Below, piece by piece: positions 53,532 to 62,700 of a DNA stretch of 64,000 nucleotides. The DNA comes from Nocardioides sp. Root140. Its GTDB lineage: Bacteria; Actinomycetota; Actinomycetes; Propionibacteriales; Nocardioidaceae. The notes beneath the pieces are model-generated. The model was not told the origin of the DNA. It ran no database searches and worked only from the letters and a program-made list of their open reading frames with translations. Position numbers and translations under genes: made by a program. The stretch covers positions 62,001 through 126,000 of the forward strand of contig NZ_LMFI01000002.1 in assembly GCF_001426745.1 (NCBI RefSeq), given 5' to 3'. The first letter of the stretch is position 1, and each line of letters begins with the position of its first letter.

Positions 53532-54142
53532 AGGGTGACCCCGAGGTGCTTCTCGACGAGGTCCTCGAGCTGGCGGAGCTTCGTGATCTTCTCGAAGCGC
53601 TGGTCGACGACCGTGCCGTCCTCGTCGATGAGGATGATGTAGGGCAGCCCGGCGATGTTGGGCAGCGGCTCCTTCAGGCTCAGGTCGGTCTGCGGGTCGG
53701 CCAGCTGCGGATAGGTGACCCCCGAGTCGCGGATCAGCTCGAGCGCCGGGCCCGGCTGGGTGTCCTGGAAGTCGATGCCGAGCACCGACACCCGGTCGCC
53801 GTACTTCTCGTGGAACTGCTGGTAGATCGGCAGCTCGCGACGGCACGGCTCGCACCAGACCGCCCACAGGTTGACCACCATCGGCCCGCGCAGGCTGGAG
53901 ACGTCGACGTCCTCGCCGCCGCCCAGGCAGGGCAACGTGACCTCGGGGAGGCCGCCGTCGACGTGGTCGCCGGGACCGGGCGCACACGGAGCGATGTCGG
54001 CCCGGGCCTTGAGCGTGCGCAGCGCCGGAGTGTCGACGTCGACGTCGGACTTGCCGGCCCGGTCGATCTCGGGCGGCGAGATCTTGTCGCACCCCTGCAA
54101 CGCCAGGAGGACCAGCAGGGAAGCGGCCAGCGCCCTTCTCAT
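53528..54142 (-). CDS. TlpA/ResA-like thioredoxin-fold lipoprotein
   Basis: A 204-residue lipoprotein: signal peptide with a slightly unusual lipobox (LQGC, Cys18), then a thioredoxin domain with active-site WCEPC (about 98-102) and the cis-proline in GLPYIILID. It reduces disulfides outside the membrane, for example in cytochrome c maturation, or guards MarP-type proteins. An extra cysteine pair precedes the fold (APCAPG, TLPCLGG). ATGA overlap with nth. Confidence 0.92.
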   Translation of the reverse strand: MRRALAASLLVLLALQGCDKISPPEIDRAGKSDVDVDTPALRTLKARADIAPCAPGPGDHVDGGLPEVTLPCLGGGEDVDVSSLRGPMVVNLWAVWCEPCRRELPIYQQFHEKYGDRVSVLGIDFQDTQPGPALELIRDSGVTYPQLADPQTDLSLKEPLPNIAGLPYIILIDEDGTVVDQRFEKITKLRQLEDLVEKHLGVTL

Positions 54143-54843
54143 GCGCGGCCCTCGGTGCGGACCAGCTTGGCCGCCTCGTCGGCGTCGGTCGGGCCCTCGC
54201 CGTACGCCGGGCACCAGCGCGCGATCGGGCATGCGCCGCAGGCGGGCTTGCGGGCATGGCAGATGCGGCGGCCGTGCCAGATGACGTGGTGCGACAGCAT
54301 CGTCCAGTCGCGCTTGGGGAACAGGGCGCCGATGGCGTGCTCGACCTTCACCGGGTCGGTCTCGTCGGTCCAGCCGAAGCGGCGGACCAGCCGGCCGAAG
54401 TGGGTGTCGACGGTGATGCCAGGGATGTCGAAGGCGTTGCCCAGCACGACGTTGGCGGTCTTGCGTCCCACGCCGGGCAGCTTCACGAGGTCGTCGAGGC
54501 GGGGCGGCACCTGGCCGCCGTGGTGCTCGACGAGCGCGCTGCTGAGCTTGAGGAGCGACTCGGTCTTGGCCCGGAAGAAGCCGAGCGGACCGATGATCTG
54601 CTCCATCTTCTCGCGCTCGGCGCCGGCCATGGCAGCGGCGTCGGGATAGGCCGCGAACAGCGTCGGACGCACGGCGTTGACCCGCTTGTCGGTGGTCTGC
54701 GCGCTGAGCACGGTGACCACGAGAAGCTCGAAGGGGTTGGCGAAGTCGAGTTCGCACTTGGCCTCAGGGTAGGTTTCGCCAAGGACCCGATCGATCTTGC
54801 GGGCCCGTCGAACCAGGACCGTCTGCGATGGAGTCTGGGGCAC
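54139..54843 (-). CDS. nth: Endonuclease III
   Basis: A 234-residue glycosylase/AP lyase: helix-hairpin-helix LVKLPGVGRKTANVVL with catalytic lysine, catalytic aspartate in VDTHFGRL, and an FeS cluster site C-x6-C-x2-C-x5-C at the C-terminus. It removes oxidised pyrimidines. The GTG at 54843 is chosen because TAGGGT (54850-54855) lies 6 nt before it; a GTG two codons earlier directly abuts the -10 box and cannot be used by that promoter. Confidence 0.95.
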   Translation of the reverse strand: MPQTPSQTVLVRRARKIDRVLGETYPEAKCELDFANPFELLVVTVLSAQTTDKRVNAVRPTLFAAYPDAAAMAGAEREKMEQIIGPLGFFRAKTESLLKLSSALVEHHGGQVPPRLDDLVKLPGVGRKTANVVLGNAFDIPGITVDTHFGRLVRRFGWTDETDPVKVEHAIGALFPKRDWTMLSHHVIWHGRRICHARKPACGACPIARWCPAYGEGPTDADEAAKLVRTEGRA

Positions 54844-54979
54844 AGCCACACCCTACGTGGAGACGCCGACAGGGCCCGGATCCTGGTCGCGTTCGGCCTT
54901 TTCGCCACCCATGGTTGATGATGTGACGTGGGCCACGGCTAGGATCGGCTCGGAACCCGCTACTACATGGGAGGAACTT

Positions 54980-55657
54980 GTGGACAACGACGTGCTTCGT
55001 CAGGCCCCGCTGTTCAGCGCGCTCGACGACGAGGCAGCGACGGCGCTCCGGTCGTCGATGGCCGAGTCCAGGCTTCGCCGAGGCGAGGTGCTCTTCCATG
55101 AGGGCGACTCCGGCGACAAGTGCTACGTCGTACTCGAGGGCAAGGTGAAGCTGGGTCGCACGTCTTCCGACGGCCGCGAGAACCTGCTCGCGATCCTCGG
55201 CCCGGGCCAGATGTTCGGTGAGCTCTCGCTCTTCGACCCCGGTCCGCGCTCGGCCACCGTCACCACGGTCACCGACGCCACCTTCGCCTCGCTCTCCCAC
55301 GAGGACCTGCTCAAGTGGCTCGAGGGTCGCCCGATCGTGGCGCACAGCCTCCTCGGCCAGATCGCGGCCCGGCTGCGCAAGGCCAACGACGTCAACGCCG
55401 ACCTGGTCTTCTCCGACGTGCCCGGTCGCGTGGCCAAGGCGCTGCTCGACCTCGCCGACCGCTTCGGCCGAACCGCCGACGACGGCGTGCACGTGCACCA
55501 CGACCTCACCCAGGAGGAGCTCGCCCAGCTGGTCGGCGCCTCCCGCGAGACGGTCAACAAGGCCCTGGCCGATTTCGCCTCCCGTGGCTGGCTGCGCCTC
55601 GAGCCCCGCTCCGTGGTCATCATGGACATCGAGCGGCTCTCCCGCCGCGCACGCTGA
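54980..55657 (+). CDS. crp: CRP/FNR-family regulator, CRP/GlxR ortholog
   Basis: A 225-residue regulator: cyclic-nucleotide domain (10-125) with the phosphate-binding [16 protein letters not shown], and a C-terminal HTH_Crp with [24 protein letters not shown]. The protein closely follows M. tuberculosis CRP (Rv3676) and corynebacterial GlxR. GTG start at 54980 with GGGAGGA upstream. Its 100-bp leader contains a partial CRP-like site (54922-54937). Two good candidate sites lie in the acs and actP promoters nearby. It is divergent from nth. Confidence 0.95.
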   Translation: [225 protein letters not shown]

Positions 55658-55667
55658 CGCCACACGC

Positions 55668-55729
55668 CGTACGACGACGAAACGGCCGCCACTCCCGTGA
55701 GGGACGTGGCGGCCGTTTCGTGCGTCGTA
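55668..55729. terminator. Long hairpin terminator between crp and acs
   Basis: A perfect 15-bp stem CGAAACGGCCGCCAC (55678-55692 with 55706-55720), extended by near-complementary CGTACGAC/GTCGTACG sequences outside, loop of 13 nt. It lies downstream of crp and upstream (in genome order) of the convergent acs stop. TTTCG in the right arm gives some T richness. Confidence 0.85.
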
Positions 55730-55758
55730 CGACGAGTGTGGCCCGATTACCGCGCCGG

Positions 55759-55814
55759 TGTTGACGCTTTGCACCCCGCCAGCAGGGTGCAAAGCGTCAT
55801 GGACGGCGCGTTAC
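55759..55814 (+). repeat. CGCGTTAC hairpin element, copy C4
   Basis: TGTTGAC leads into a perfect 14-bp stem (GACGCTTTGCACCC, arms 55763-55776 and 55785-55798), an 8-nt loop, then ATGGACGGCGCGTTAC. It lies between the crp terminator and the acs stop. It is the copy closest to the family consensus. Confidence 0.9.
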
Positions 55815-55830
55815 CCGGGAGGGGGCGGGA

Positions 55831-57813
55831 CTACTCGTCGGAGCCTCCGCCGGACAGGCCGGTCTGGATCAGGCTCATCACCGACGAGTCGGCCAGCGTG
55901 GTGACGTCGCCGATCTCGCGGTTCTCGGCCACGTCGCGCAGCAGGCGACGCATGATCTTGCCCGAGCGGGTCTTGGGCAGCTCGGGGACGATCATGATCT
56001 GGCGCGGCTTGGCGATCGCGCCGATCTCCTTGGCGACGTGGTTGCGCAGCTCCTGGACGAGGGCGTCACCGGACTCGCCGCCGGCGCTCTCACGCAGGAT
56101 CACGAACGCACAGACGGCCTGGCCGGTCATCTCGTCGGTGGCACCGACCACTGCCGCCTCGGCGACCTTCGGGTGCGACACCAGCGCGGACTCGATCTCG
56201 GTGGTGGAGAGGCGGTGGCCGGAGACGTTCATGACGTCGTCGACGCGCCCGAGCACCCAGATGTCGCCGTCCTCGTCCTTCTTGGCACCGTCGCCGGCGA
56301 AGTAGACGCCGGGCCAGCGCGACCAGTAGGTGTCCTTGTAGCGCTCGTCGTCGCCCCAGATGGTGCGCAGCATGGCGGGCCACGGCTTGCGCAGGATCAG
56401 GTAGCCGCCCGAGCCGTCGGGCACGGACTCACCCTCGTCGTTGACCACGTCGGCGCTGATGCCGGGCAGGGCCTTCATCGCCGAGCCGGGCTTGCCGTGG
56501 GTGACGCCGGGCAGCGGCGAGATCAGGATCTGCCCGGTCTCGGTCTGCCACCACGTGTCGACCACGGGCGTCTTGCCGGCGCCGATGGTGTCGCGGTACC
56601 AGATGTAGGCCTCGGGGTTGATCGGCTCGCCGACCGATCCGAGCAGCCGGATCGAGGAGAGGTCGTGCTGGTCGGGGATCTCGCTGCCCTGCTTCATGAA
56701 CGTGCGGATCGCGGTGGGCGCCGTGTAGAAGATCGTGACGCCGTACTTCGCGACGATCTCCCACCAACGGCCCTTGCGAGGTGCGTCGGGCGTGCCTTCG
56801 TACATCACCTGGGTGGCACCGTTGGCGAGCGGGCCGTAGACCAGGTAGGAGTGGCCGGTCACCCAGCCCACGTCGGCGGTGCACCAGTAGACGTCGGTCT
56901 CGGGCTTGAGGTCGAAGACCGACCAGTGCGTGTAGGACGTGCCGACCAGGTAGCCGCCGGTGGTGTGCAGGATGCCCTTGGGCTTGCCGGTCGTGCCGGA
57001 GGTGTACATGACGTAGAGCGGGTGCTCCGCGTCGTGCATCTCGGCCTCGTGCTCGGTCGACTGCGAGTCGACCAGCTCGTGCCACCACACGTCGACGTCG
57101 TCGTTCCACGCGACGTCCTGGCCGGTACGGCGCACCACCAGCACGTTGTCCACGAGCCCGTCGACCTTGGTGACCGCCTCGTCGACCGCGGGCTTCAACG
57201 CGGAGGGGGCGCCCCGGCGGTAGCCGCCGTCGGAGGTGACGACCAGCTTCGCGCCGCAGTCGGTGATGCGGGACGCCAGCGCGTCGGCCGAGAAGCCGCC
57301 GAAGATCACGGTGTGCGGCGCACCGAGACGGGCGCAGGCCAGCATCGTGAAGACGCACTCGGGGATCATCGGCAGGTAGATCGCGACCCGGTCGCCCTTC
57401 TGGACGCCGAGCGAGATGAGCGCGTTCGTGGCCTTGTTGACCTCCTCGCCCAGCTGCGCGTAGGTGATGTCGCGGAAGTCCTCCTCGGGCTCACCGACCC
57501 AGTGGATGGCGACCTTGTCGCCGTTGCCGGCCTCGATGTGCCGGTCCACGCAGTTGACGGCCGCGTTGATCGTGCCGCCGGTGAACCACTTGGCGAACGG
57601 TGGGTTGTCCCAGTCGAGGACGCGGTCCCACTTCTGGCCCCAGTCGAGGCGCTCGGCCTGCGTGGCCCAGAAGCCCTCGAAGTCCTCGTCCGCGGCGGCG
57701 TAGGCGTCTGCCTTCACGTTGGCGGCGGCGGCCAGCTCCTCGGGGGGAGCGAAGCGTCGCTCCTCGTGGCTCAGGTTGGACAGGGTCTCGCTGGACGTTG
57801 GACGCTCGCTCAC
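55831..57813 (-). CDS. acs: Acetyl-CoA synthetase
   Basis: A 660-residue AMP-forming synthetase: AMP-binding motif [18 protein letters not shown], and the C-terminal [11 protein letters not shown] with the lysine that is acetylated for control in this family. It makes acetyl-CoA from acetate. The GTG at 57813 follows AGGAGTGAAT. The promoter has TAGGCT (57860-57865) with a CRP-like box just downstream. Same place as acs (Rv3667) at the end of the M. tuberculosis crp region. Confidence 0.97.
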   Translation of the reverse strand: MSERPTSSETLSNLSHEERRFAPPEELAAAANVKADAYAAADEDFEGFWATQAERLDWGQKWDRVLDWDNPPFAKWFTGGTINAAVNCVDRHIEAGNGDKVAIHWVGEPEEDFRDITYAQLGEEVNKATNALISLGVQKGDRVAIYLPMIPECVFTMLACARLGAPHTVIFGGFSADALASRITDCGAKLVVTSDGGYRRGAPSALKPAVDEAVTKVDGLVDNVLVVRRTGQDVAWNDDVDVWWHELVDSQSTEHEAEMHDAEHPLYVMYTSGTTGKPKGILHTTGGYLVGTSYTHWSVFDLKPETDVYWCTADVGWVTGHSYLVYGPLANGATQVMYEGTPDAPRKGRWWEIVAKYGVTIFYTAPTAIRTFMKQGSEIPDQHDLSSIRLLGSVGEPINPEAYIWYRDTIGAGKTPVVDTWWQTETGQILISPLPGVTHGKPGSAMKALPGISADVVNDEGESVPDGSGGYLILRKPWPAMLRTIWGDDERYKDTYWSRWPGVYFAGDGAKKDEDGDIWVLGRVDDVMNVSGHRLSTTEIESALVSHPKVAEAAVVGATDEMTGQAVCAFVILRESAGGESGDALVQELRNHVAKEIGAIAKPRQIMIVPELPKTRSGKIMRRLLRDVAENREIGDVTTLADSSVMSLIQTGLSGGGSDE

Positions 57814-57840
57814 ATTCACTCCTGATTTGATTCGCTCTTC

Positions 57841-57865
57841 TGTGCCGGCCGTCACATGCAGCCTA
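57841..57865 (-). promoter_or_regulatory. acs promoter with CRP/GlxR-like operator
   Basis: On the minus strand, the -10 box TAGGCT (57860-57865) is followed by a CRP-like site at 57841-57856; its plus-strand form TGTGCCGGCCGTCACA fits TGTGA-N6-TCACA with one mismatch. The site covers the predicted start point of transcription (about 57852). The actP operon has the same layout. Confidence 0.65.
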
Positions 57866-57971
57866 GGCCGGTATCCGCTGTGCGACGAGAGCGGTCTCGG
57901 CACAAAGCAGGATTCCGGTCCGGAGGTTGCGGCCACGTTGCAGCGACCCCCGGACCGGAATCAGGTGGATC

Positions 57972-59600
57972 TCACTCCTTGACGGCCGCCTCGGCGCCCG
58001 CGCCGGTCAGCGCACGCACCTCCAGCTCGTCGTACGCCGCCTCCGAGTCCGTCTCCTTCGACAGCACCGTGCCGAGCCAGCCGAAGAAGAAGCCGAGCGG
58101 GATCGAGACGATGCCGGGGTTGTCCAGTGGGAACCAGGAGAAGTCGACGCTCTTCGGCAGCAGCGCGGCATTGGTCCCGTCGGCGTTCAGCTTCCCCGAC
58201 ACGACCGGCGAGGAGATCACCAGAACCAGGCAGGAGATCAGGCCGCCGTAGATCGCCCACGTCGCGCCCTGGGTGTTGAACCGCCTCCAGAACAGGTTGT
58301 AGATGATCGACGGCAGGTTCGCCGAGGCCGCCACCGCGAACGCCAGGGCCACCAGGAAGGCGATGTTCAGCTTCTGGGCCGGGATCGCCAGCGCGATGGC
58401 CACACCACCGATCACGAACGCGGAGATGCGGGCCACGTGGACCTCCTGGGTCTCCGTCGCGGTGCCCTTCTTCCACACGTTGGCGTAGAGGTCGTGCGCC
58501 ACCGACGACGCGGAGGTCAGGGTCAGCCCGGCCACGACCGCGAGGATCGTCGCGAAGGCGACCGCCGAGATCAGGGCCAGCAGTACGGCGCCTCCGGTGG
58601 TGCCGGCTCCACCGCCCACGGCTTCGGCCAGAAGTGGTGAGGCCAGGTTTCCGCCGCTCTCCGCGACCTTGCTGCCCGGACCGGTGTCCAGCAGGGCAGC
58701 CGCACCGAACCCGAGGGCAAGGGTCATCAGGTAGAACGTGCCGATCAGGCCGATCGCCCACATCACTGAGGTGCGGGCCGCCTTGGCGGTCGGCACCGTG
58801 TAGAAGCGGATCAGGATGTGCGGCAGGCCGGCGGTGCCGAGCACCAACGCGATGCCGAGCGAGATGAAGTCGAGCTTGCTGGTCATGTCGATGCCGTACT
58901 TCAGGCCGGGCTGGAGGAACGCCTCGCCCTTGCCGGTGTTGTCCGAGGCGGCACCGAGAAGCTCGGAGAAGTTGAAGTCGAACTTCGCCAGGACCAGGAA
59001 GGTGATCAGGACGGTGCCGGCCATCAGCAGCACGGCCTTGACGATCTGCACCCAGGTGGTGCCCTTCATGCCGCCGACGGTGACGTAGAAGATCATCAGC
59101 AGGCCGACTCCGACGATCACGAGGGCCTTCATGAGCTCGCTCTCGACACCGAGGAGGAGGGTCACGAGTGCACCCGCACCGACCATCTGGGCGAGCAGGT
59201 AGAAGATCGAGACGACGACGGTCGACGTGGCAGCCGCCGTACGCACGGGCCGCTGCTTCATGCGGTAGGCCAGCTGGTCGGCCATCGTGTAGCGGCCGGA
59301 GTTCCGGAGCAGTTCGGCGACCAGCAACAGGGCCACCAGCCAGGCGACCAGGAACCCGATCGAGTAGAGGAAGCCGTCGTAGCCGTTGAGGGCGATCAGC
59401 CCGGAGATGCCGAGGAACGAGGCGGCCGACATGTAGTCGCCCGAGACCGCCATCCCGTTCTGGAAGCCGCTGAACTGGCGCCCTCCGGCGTAGAAGTTCG
59501 CCGTGCCCGAGGTCTGTCGGCTGGCCCAGAAGGTGATCGCCACCGTGATCAGGACGACGCCGACGAAGAGGACGGCGGTGAGGAGCTCGGTGCCGTTCAT
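57972..59600 (-). CDS. actP: Cation/acetate symporter ActP-like (SSS family)
   Basis: A 542-residue sodium:solute symporter with about 13 membrane helices. Family motifs: FYAGGRQFSGFQNGMAVSGDYMSAASFLG, GLPHILIRFYT and LAFAVAASANLP. It imports acetate and related short acids with Na+ or H+. It is preceded by a DUF485 gene with a 4-bp overlap, the yjcH-actP layout, and lies beside acs. A CRP-like site lies in the operon promoter. Confidence 0.93.
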   Translation of the reverse strand: MNGTELLTAVLFVGVVLITVAITFWASRQTSGTANFYAGGRQFSGFQNGMAVSGDYMSAASFLGISGLIALNGYDGFLYSIGFLVAWLVALLLVAELLRNSGRYTMADQLAYRMKQRPVRTAAATSTVVVSIFYLLAQMVGAGALVTLLLGVESELMKALVIVGVGLLMIFYVTVGGMKGTTWVQIVKAVLLMAGTVLITFLVLAKFDFNFSELLGAASDNTGKGEAFLQPGLKYGIDMTSKLDFISLGIALVLGTAGLPHILIRFYTVPTAKAARTSVMWAIGLIGTFYLMTLALGFGAAALLDTGPGSKVAESGGNLASPLLAEAVGGGAGTTGGAVLLALISAVAFATILAVVAGLTLTSASSVAHDLYANVWKKGTATETQEVHVARISAFVIGGVAIALAIPAQKLNIAFLVALAFAVAASANLPSIIYNLFWRRFNTQGATWAIYGGLISCLVLVISSPVVSGKLNADGTNAALLPKSVDFSWFPLDNPGIVSIPLGFFFGWLGTVLSKETDSEAAYDELEVRALTGAGAEAAVKE

Positions 59601-59959
59601 GCGGGCCTCCCCTCGCCCTCGATGACCGCGTCGTAGCGGGCCTCGAGCTGGCGGGCGACCGGGTCCACGTTGCGGTTCATGTGCCGCGCGTAGAGCCAGG
59701 CGATCAGGAACGTCGAGGCGAACTGCAGCAGCCCGAAGACCAGGGCCACGTTGATGTGCCCGACGAGCTTGGTGTTCATGAAGTCGTTCGCCCAGTTCGA
59801 CATGATCACGTAGAGCAGGTACCAGGCCAGGAAGGCCACGGTCCACGGGATGACGAAGCTGCGGTAGCGCCGACGCAGGTCGGCGAACTCGGCCGAGTCG
59901 TGGAGCTCTTGGTAGATCGGATGTTGCGAGCGTCGGTGTACGCCGTGTGCATCGGTCAC
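59597..59959 (-). CDS. DUF485 membrane protein
   Basis: A 120-residue protein with two membrane helices (about 36-58 and 67-90; WTVAFLAWYLLYVIMSNWAND is the typical first segment), the partner always found with ActP (YjcH family). The function is unknown but it is probably an accessory to the symporter. GTG start at 59959 with GAGAGGCGATCC upstream. Coupled to actP by ATGA. Confidence 0.92.
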   Translation of the reverse strand: MTDAHGVHRRSQHPIYQELHDSAEFADLRRRYRSFVIPWTVAFLAWYLLYVIMSNWANDFMNTKLVGHINVALVFGLLQFASTFLIAWLYARHMNRNVDPVARQLEARYDAVIEGEGRPA

Positions 59960-59981
59960 GGGATCGCCTCTCGTGCGGGGG

Positions 59982-60000
59982 TGTGACACCAGTCACGCTA
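59982..60000 (-). promoter_or_regulatory. DUF485-actP promoter with CRP/GlxR-like operator
   Basis: The minus-strand -10 box TAGCGT (59995-60000) overlaps a CRP-like site at 59982-59997 (TGTGACACCAGTCACG, fits TGTGA-N6-TCACA with one mismatch). The site covers the predicted start point, the same geometry as at acs. With crp in the window, joint control of acetate uptake and activation is likely. Confidence 0.7.
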
Positions 60001-60094
60001 GGAACTACGGCGCCGCAGCATCAGGGGTGCGACCAGACTGCGCGGCCAGTGGAACGGCCGAATCGGCGGGCGGTGCGATCGGTGCGACGAACGG

Positions 60095-61585
60095 TCAGCC
60101 GCGGTCGAGCGCCACGGCTTCCGGCGTGTGCAGTCGCACCATGAACCGGCGCACGTGTGGCGGCACACGAGAGGCGGTGGCCCGCGAGACGACGTACATG
60201 GTGACGAAGGCCAGCGGCACCGACCACGCGGCCGGTTGGCTCAGCAGTGCGTCGACCCAGCCGGTGGTCGAGTAGGGGCTCAGGGAGTAGGTGACGCCGA
60301 TGCCGGACGAGACGAAGCCGGCGCCGAGCCCCGCCAGGGCGCCGACGTCGGTCAGCCCGCGCCACCAGATGCCCAGCACCAGCAGGGGACAGAACGTCGA
60401 GGCGGCGACCGCGAAGGCCAACCCGACCGCCTTCGCGATACCGAGGTCCGGCGCCGAGACGGCGGCCACGCACGGGGTCACCACGGCGACCACGGCCGCG
60501 ACGCGGAAGGCGCGTACGCCGGTGAGGCGCGTGCCGCGGAAGACGTCCTGGGTGAGCACGCCGGTCACCGCCAGGGACAGCCCCGACGAGGTCGAGAGGA
60601 ACGCCGCGAACGCGCCGGCGGTGACCAGTGCCGAGAGCAGCTCGCCGGCCGCGCCCGGGACCATCAGCCTCGGCAGCTCGAGCACCAACACGTCGGAGTG
60701 GGTCGTGTCGCCGTACACCCGGCCGAGTGCGGCGTACACCGGTGGCAGCAGGTAGAACGCGCTGAGCAGGGCCAGCACCACCACCGTCGTACGTCGAGCC
60801 GCCCGGCCGTCGGGGTTCGTGTAGAACCGCACCACGACGTGGGGGAGGCCCATGGTGCCGAGGAACGTGGCGATGATCAGGGACCAGGTCAGGTAGAGGC
60901 CCTGCCCGCCGCCCTCGCCGAGGGGGAGGGACCAGTCGCCGCCGGACCCGGCGCCCGGGCCGGGCCGTCCGTCGCCGAGCCACACGCCGACCATCACCAC
61001 CGCCGGCACCAGGAGGGCGGTCAGCTTGAGCCAGTACTGGAAGGCCTGCACGAACGTGATGCTGCGCATGCCTCCGGAGAGCACGTTGACCAGCACGACG
61101 CCCGCCACGACCATGGCACCGAGCCAGGGCGGCGCCCCGGTCGTCGACTCGAGCGTGATGCCGGCGCCCTGGAACTGGGGGACGAGGTAGAGCCAGCCGA
61201 TGGCCACCACCAACAGGGTGCACGTGGTGCGGACCCGCGCCGAGGCCAGCCGGGCCTCGGCGAAGTCGGGCAGTGTGTAGGCGCCCGAGCGACGCAACGG
61301 CGCGGCCACCAGCACCAGCAGCACCAGGTAGCCGGCCGTCCAGCCGACGGGGTACCAGAGCATGTCGGCGCCGAAGACCAGCACCAGCCCGGCGACGCCG
61401 AGGAACGACGCCGCGGAGAGGTACTCGCCGCCGATCGCCGAGGCGTTGAGCGCCGGTCGCACCGACCGGGAGGCGACGAAGAAGTCGCTGGTGGTGCGCG
61501 AGAAGCGCAGTCCCCATGTGCCGATGGCCAGCGTGGCGACGGCGACCAGTGCCACCGCGACGACGCTCGGCACCGAGGTGATCAT
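60095..61585 (-). CDS. Second SSS-family carboxylate symporter
   Basis: A 496-residue symporter with about 13 helices, similar in layout to ActP (FFVASRSVRPALNASAIGGEYLSAASFLG, LPHVVVRFYT, GLAFAVAASTFCPLL). It is shorter and diverged, and is paired with a two-helix membrane protein instead of DUF485. The substrate is unknown; a short carboxylate such as pyruvate or acetate is likely. It lies at the end of an operon with a LytS/LytTR system. Confidence 0.9.
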   Translation of the reverse strand: MITSVPSVVAVALVAVATLAIGTWGLRFSRTTSDFFVASRSVRPALNASAIGGEYLSAASFLGVAGLVLVFGADMLWYPVGWTAGYLVLLVLVAAPLRRSGAYTLPDFAEARLASARVRTTCTLLVVAIGWLYLVPQFQGAGITLESTTGAPPWLGAMVVAGVVLVNVLSGGMRSITFVQAFQYWLKLTALLVPAVVMVGVWLGDGRPGPGAGSGGDWSLPLGEGGGQGLYLTWSLIIATFLGTMGLPHVVVRFYTNPDGRAARRTTVVVLALLSAFYLLPPVYAALGRVYGDTTHSDVLVLELPRLMVPGAAGELLSALVTAGAFAAFLSTSSGLSLAVTGVLTQDVFRGTRLTGVRAFRVAAVVAVVTPCVAAVSAPDLGIAKAVGLAFAVAASTFCPLLVLGIWWRGLTDVGALAGLGAGFVSSGIGVTYSLSPYSTTGWVDALLSQPAAWSVPLAFVTMYVVSRATASRVPPHVRRFMVRLHTPEAVALDRG

Positions 61586-61610
61586 GGCTGCCCCGTCATG
61601 GCTGCCCCGT
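61583..61610. repeat. 14-bp tandem duplication at a gene junction
   Basis: CATGGCTGCCCCGT occurs twice in a row (61583-61596, 61597-61610). It fills the gap between the small membrane protein stop and the symporter start on the minus strand. The duplication makes two ATGs upstream of each other in the leader. Confidence 0.85.
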
Positions 61611-61984
61611 CATGACTCGGCGATCTCGACGAGCTCGGCGAAGTCGCGTTCGTGGCGCTCGGCCCGCCGTACGTAGGACCAGCCGAGCAGGACCAGCACG
61701 GGGTAGATGAGGACGCCGAGCAGCAGGATCGCCACCGGGACCCCGGCCACCCGGAGGTCCGAGAACCGCGGGAAGAGGTGGAAGGTCAGCGGCAGCGCGA
61801 CCGCGAACGCGAAGAGCGGCGCCAGGGTGAGTACGGCGAGCCGCAGCTGGGCGCGCAGCAGCGACTGGATCATCACCGCTCCGAGGAGGGTCTGGTCGTC
61901 GATCTCGTGGGCCCTGGTCCGGCGACTCGTCGTACGCCGTGGAGGCCCGGTGACCCGGACCCGCTCGGGGGGACCGATGCTCAT
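61610..61984 (-). CDS. Small membrane protein, DUF485-like position
   Basis: A 124-residue protein with two hydrophobic segments (about 47-72 and 78-105) and a basic, Arg-rich N-terminus (TGPPRRTTSRRTR). It takes the place that DUF485 has beside ActP, but the sequence is not clearly DUF485. Overlaps the response regulator gene by 4 bp. Probably an accessory subunit of the second symporter. Confidence 0.8.
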   Translation of the reverse strand: MSIGPPERVRVTGPPRRTTSRRTRAHEIDDQTLLGAVMIQSLLRAQLRLAVLTLAPLFAFAVALPLTFHLFPRFSDLRVAGVPVAILLLGVLIYPVLVLLGWSYVRRAERHERDFAELVEIAES

Positions 61985-62700
61985 GGCCGGCCCCGGTTGA
62001 GCAGTTCGCGCAACGCCGGGGTGTGCCGCCGGCTCACGACCAGGTCGATGCCCTCACCGACCCGCACGGTGCACCGGCCGCTCTCCATGCGCACCTCGCT
62101 GATGTGCGCGAGCGCGACCAGCAGGGAACGGTGGACCCGCACGAAGCCGGCCGGGCCCCACTGCTCCTCGAGCACGGTCAGGGGAGTGCGCAACAGGTAG
62201 GAGTCGTGCGGGGTGTGCAGTCGCGCGTAGTCGCCCTGCGCCTCGACGTGCGTGATGTCGCTGCGGTTGATGAAACGGGTCACGCCGCCGCGTTCGACCG
62301 GGATCTGCTCGTCGCCGCTGGCCGCCGGCTGGGCCACGCCCTCGACCACGCGGCGTACCGCCTCGGCGAGGCGCTCCTCCCGCACCGGCTTGAGCACGTA
62401 GTCGACGGCCCGCAGCTCGAAGGCGTCGACGGCATGCTGCTCGTGGGCGGTCACGAACACGATCGGGGGAGGGTTGCGGAAGCGGCTCAGCACCTGGGCC
62501 AGCTCCACCCCGGTCAGGCCGGGCATCTGGATGTCGAGGAAGACCGCGTCGATGGTCGTGTCCTGGAGCAGCCGGAGCCCCTCGGTGGCGGAGTCGACGG
62601 CCACCACCGAGGCCACGTCTGGGTGGCGCTCCAGCAGGAACGTGAGCTCGTCCAGGGCCGGGCGTTCGTCGTCGACGACGAGGACTCTCAGGGCGGTCAT
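61981..62700 (-). CDS. LytTR-type response regulator
   Basis: A 239-residue regulator: receiver domain with D10/D11, phosphoacceptor D56 (VFLDIQMPG), conserved K (VLKPV), and a C-terminal LytTR domain (about 140-235; INRSDITHVEAQGDYARLHT). LytTR proteins bind direct repeats about 10-12 bp long upstream of targets. Coupled to the kinase gene upstream and the small membrane protein downstream by ATGA overlaps. Confidence 0.94.
   Translation of the reverse strand: MTALRVLVVDDERPALDELTFLLERHPDVASVVAVDSATEGLRLLQDTTIDAVFLDIQMPGLTGVELAQVLSRFRNPPPIVFVTAHEQHAVDAFELRAVDYVLKPVREERLAEAVRRVVEGVAQPAASGDEQIPVERGGVTRFINRSDITHVEAQGDYARLHTPHDSYLLRTPLTVLEEQWGPAGFVRVHRSLLVALAHISEVRMESGRCTVRVGEGIDLVVSRRHTPALRELLNRGRP

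Noticed and set aside
54922..54937. CRP site for autoregulation of crp (TGTGACGTGGGCCACG)
   Set aside because: The right half matches only three of five bases and the middle has no symmetry; kept as a weak possibility, not as a feature.
56038..57825. 595-codon open frame opposite acs
   Set aside because: Shadow of acs with typical antisense composition.
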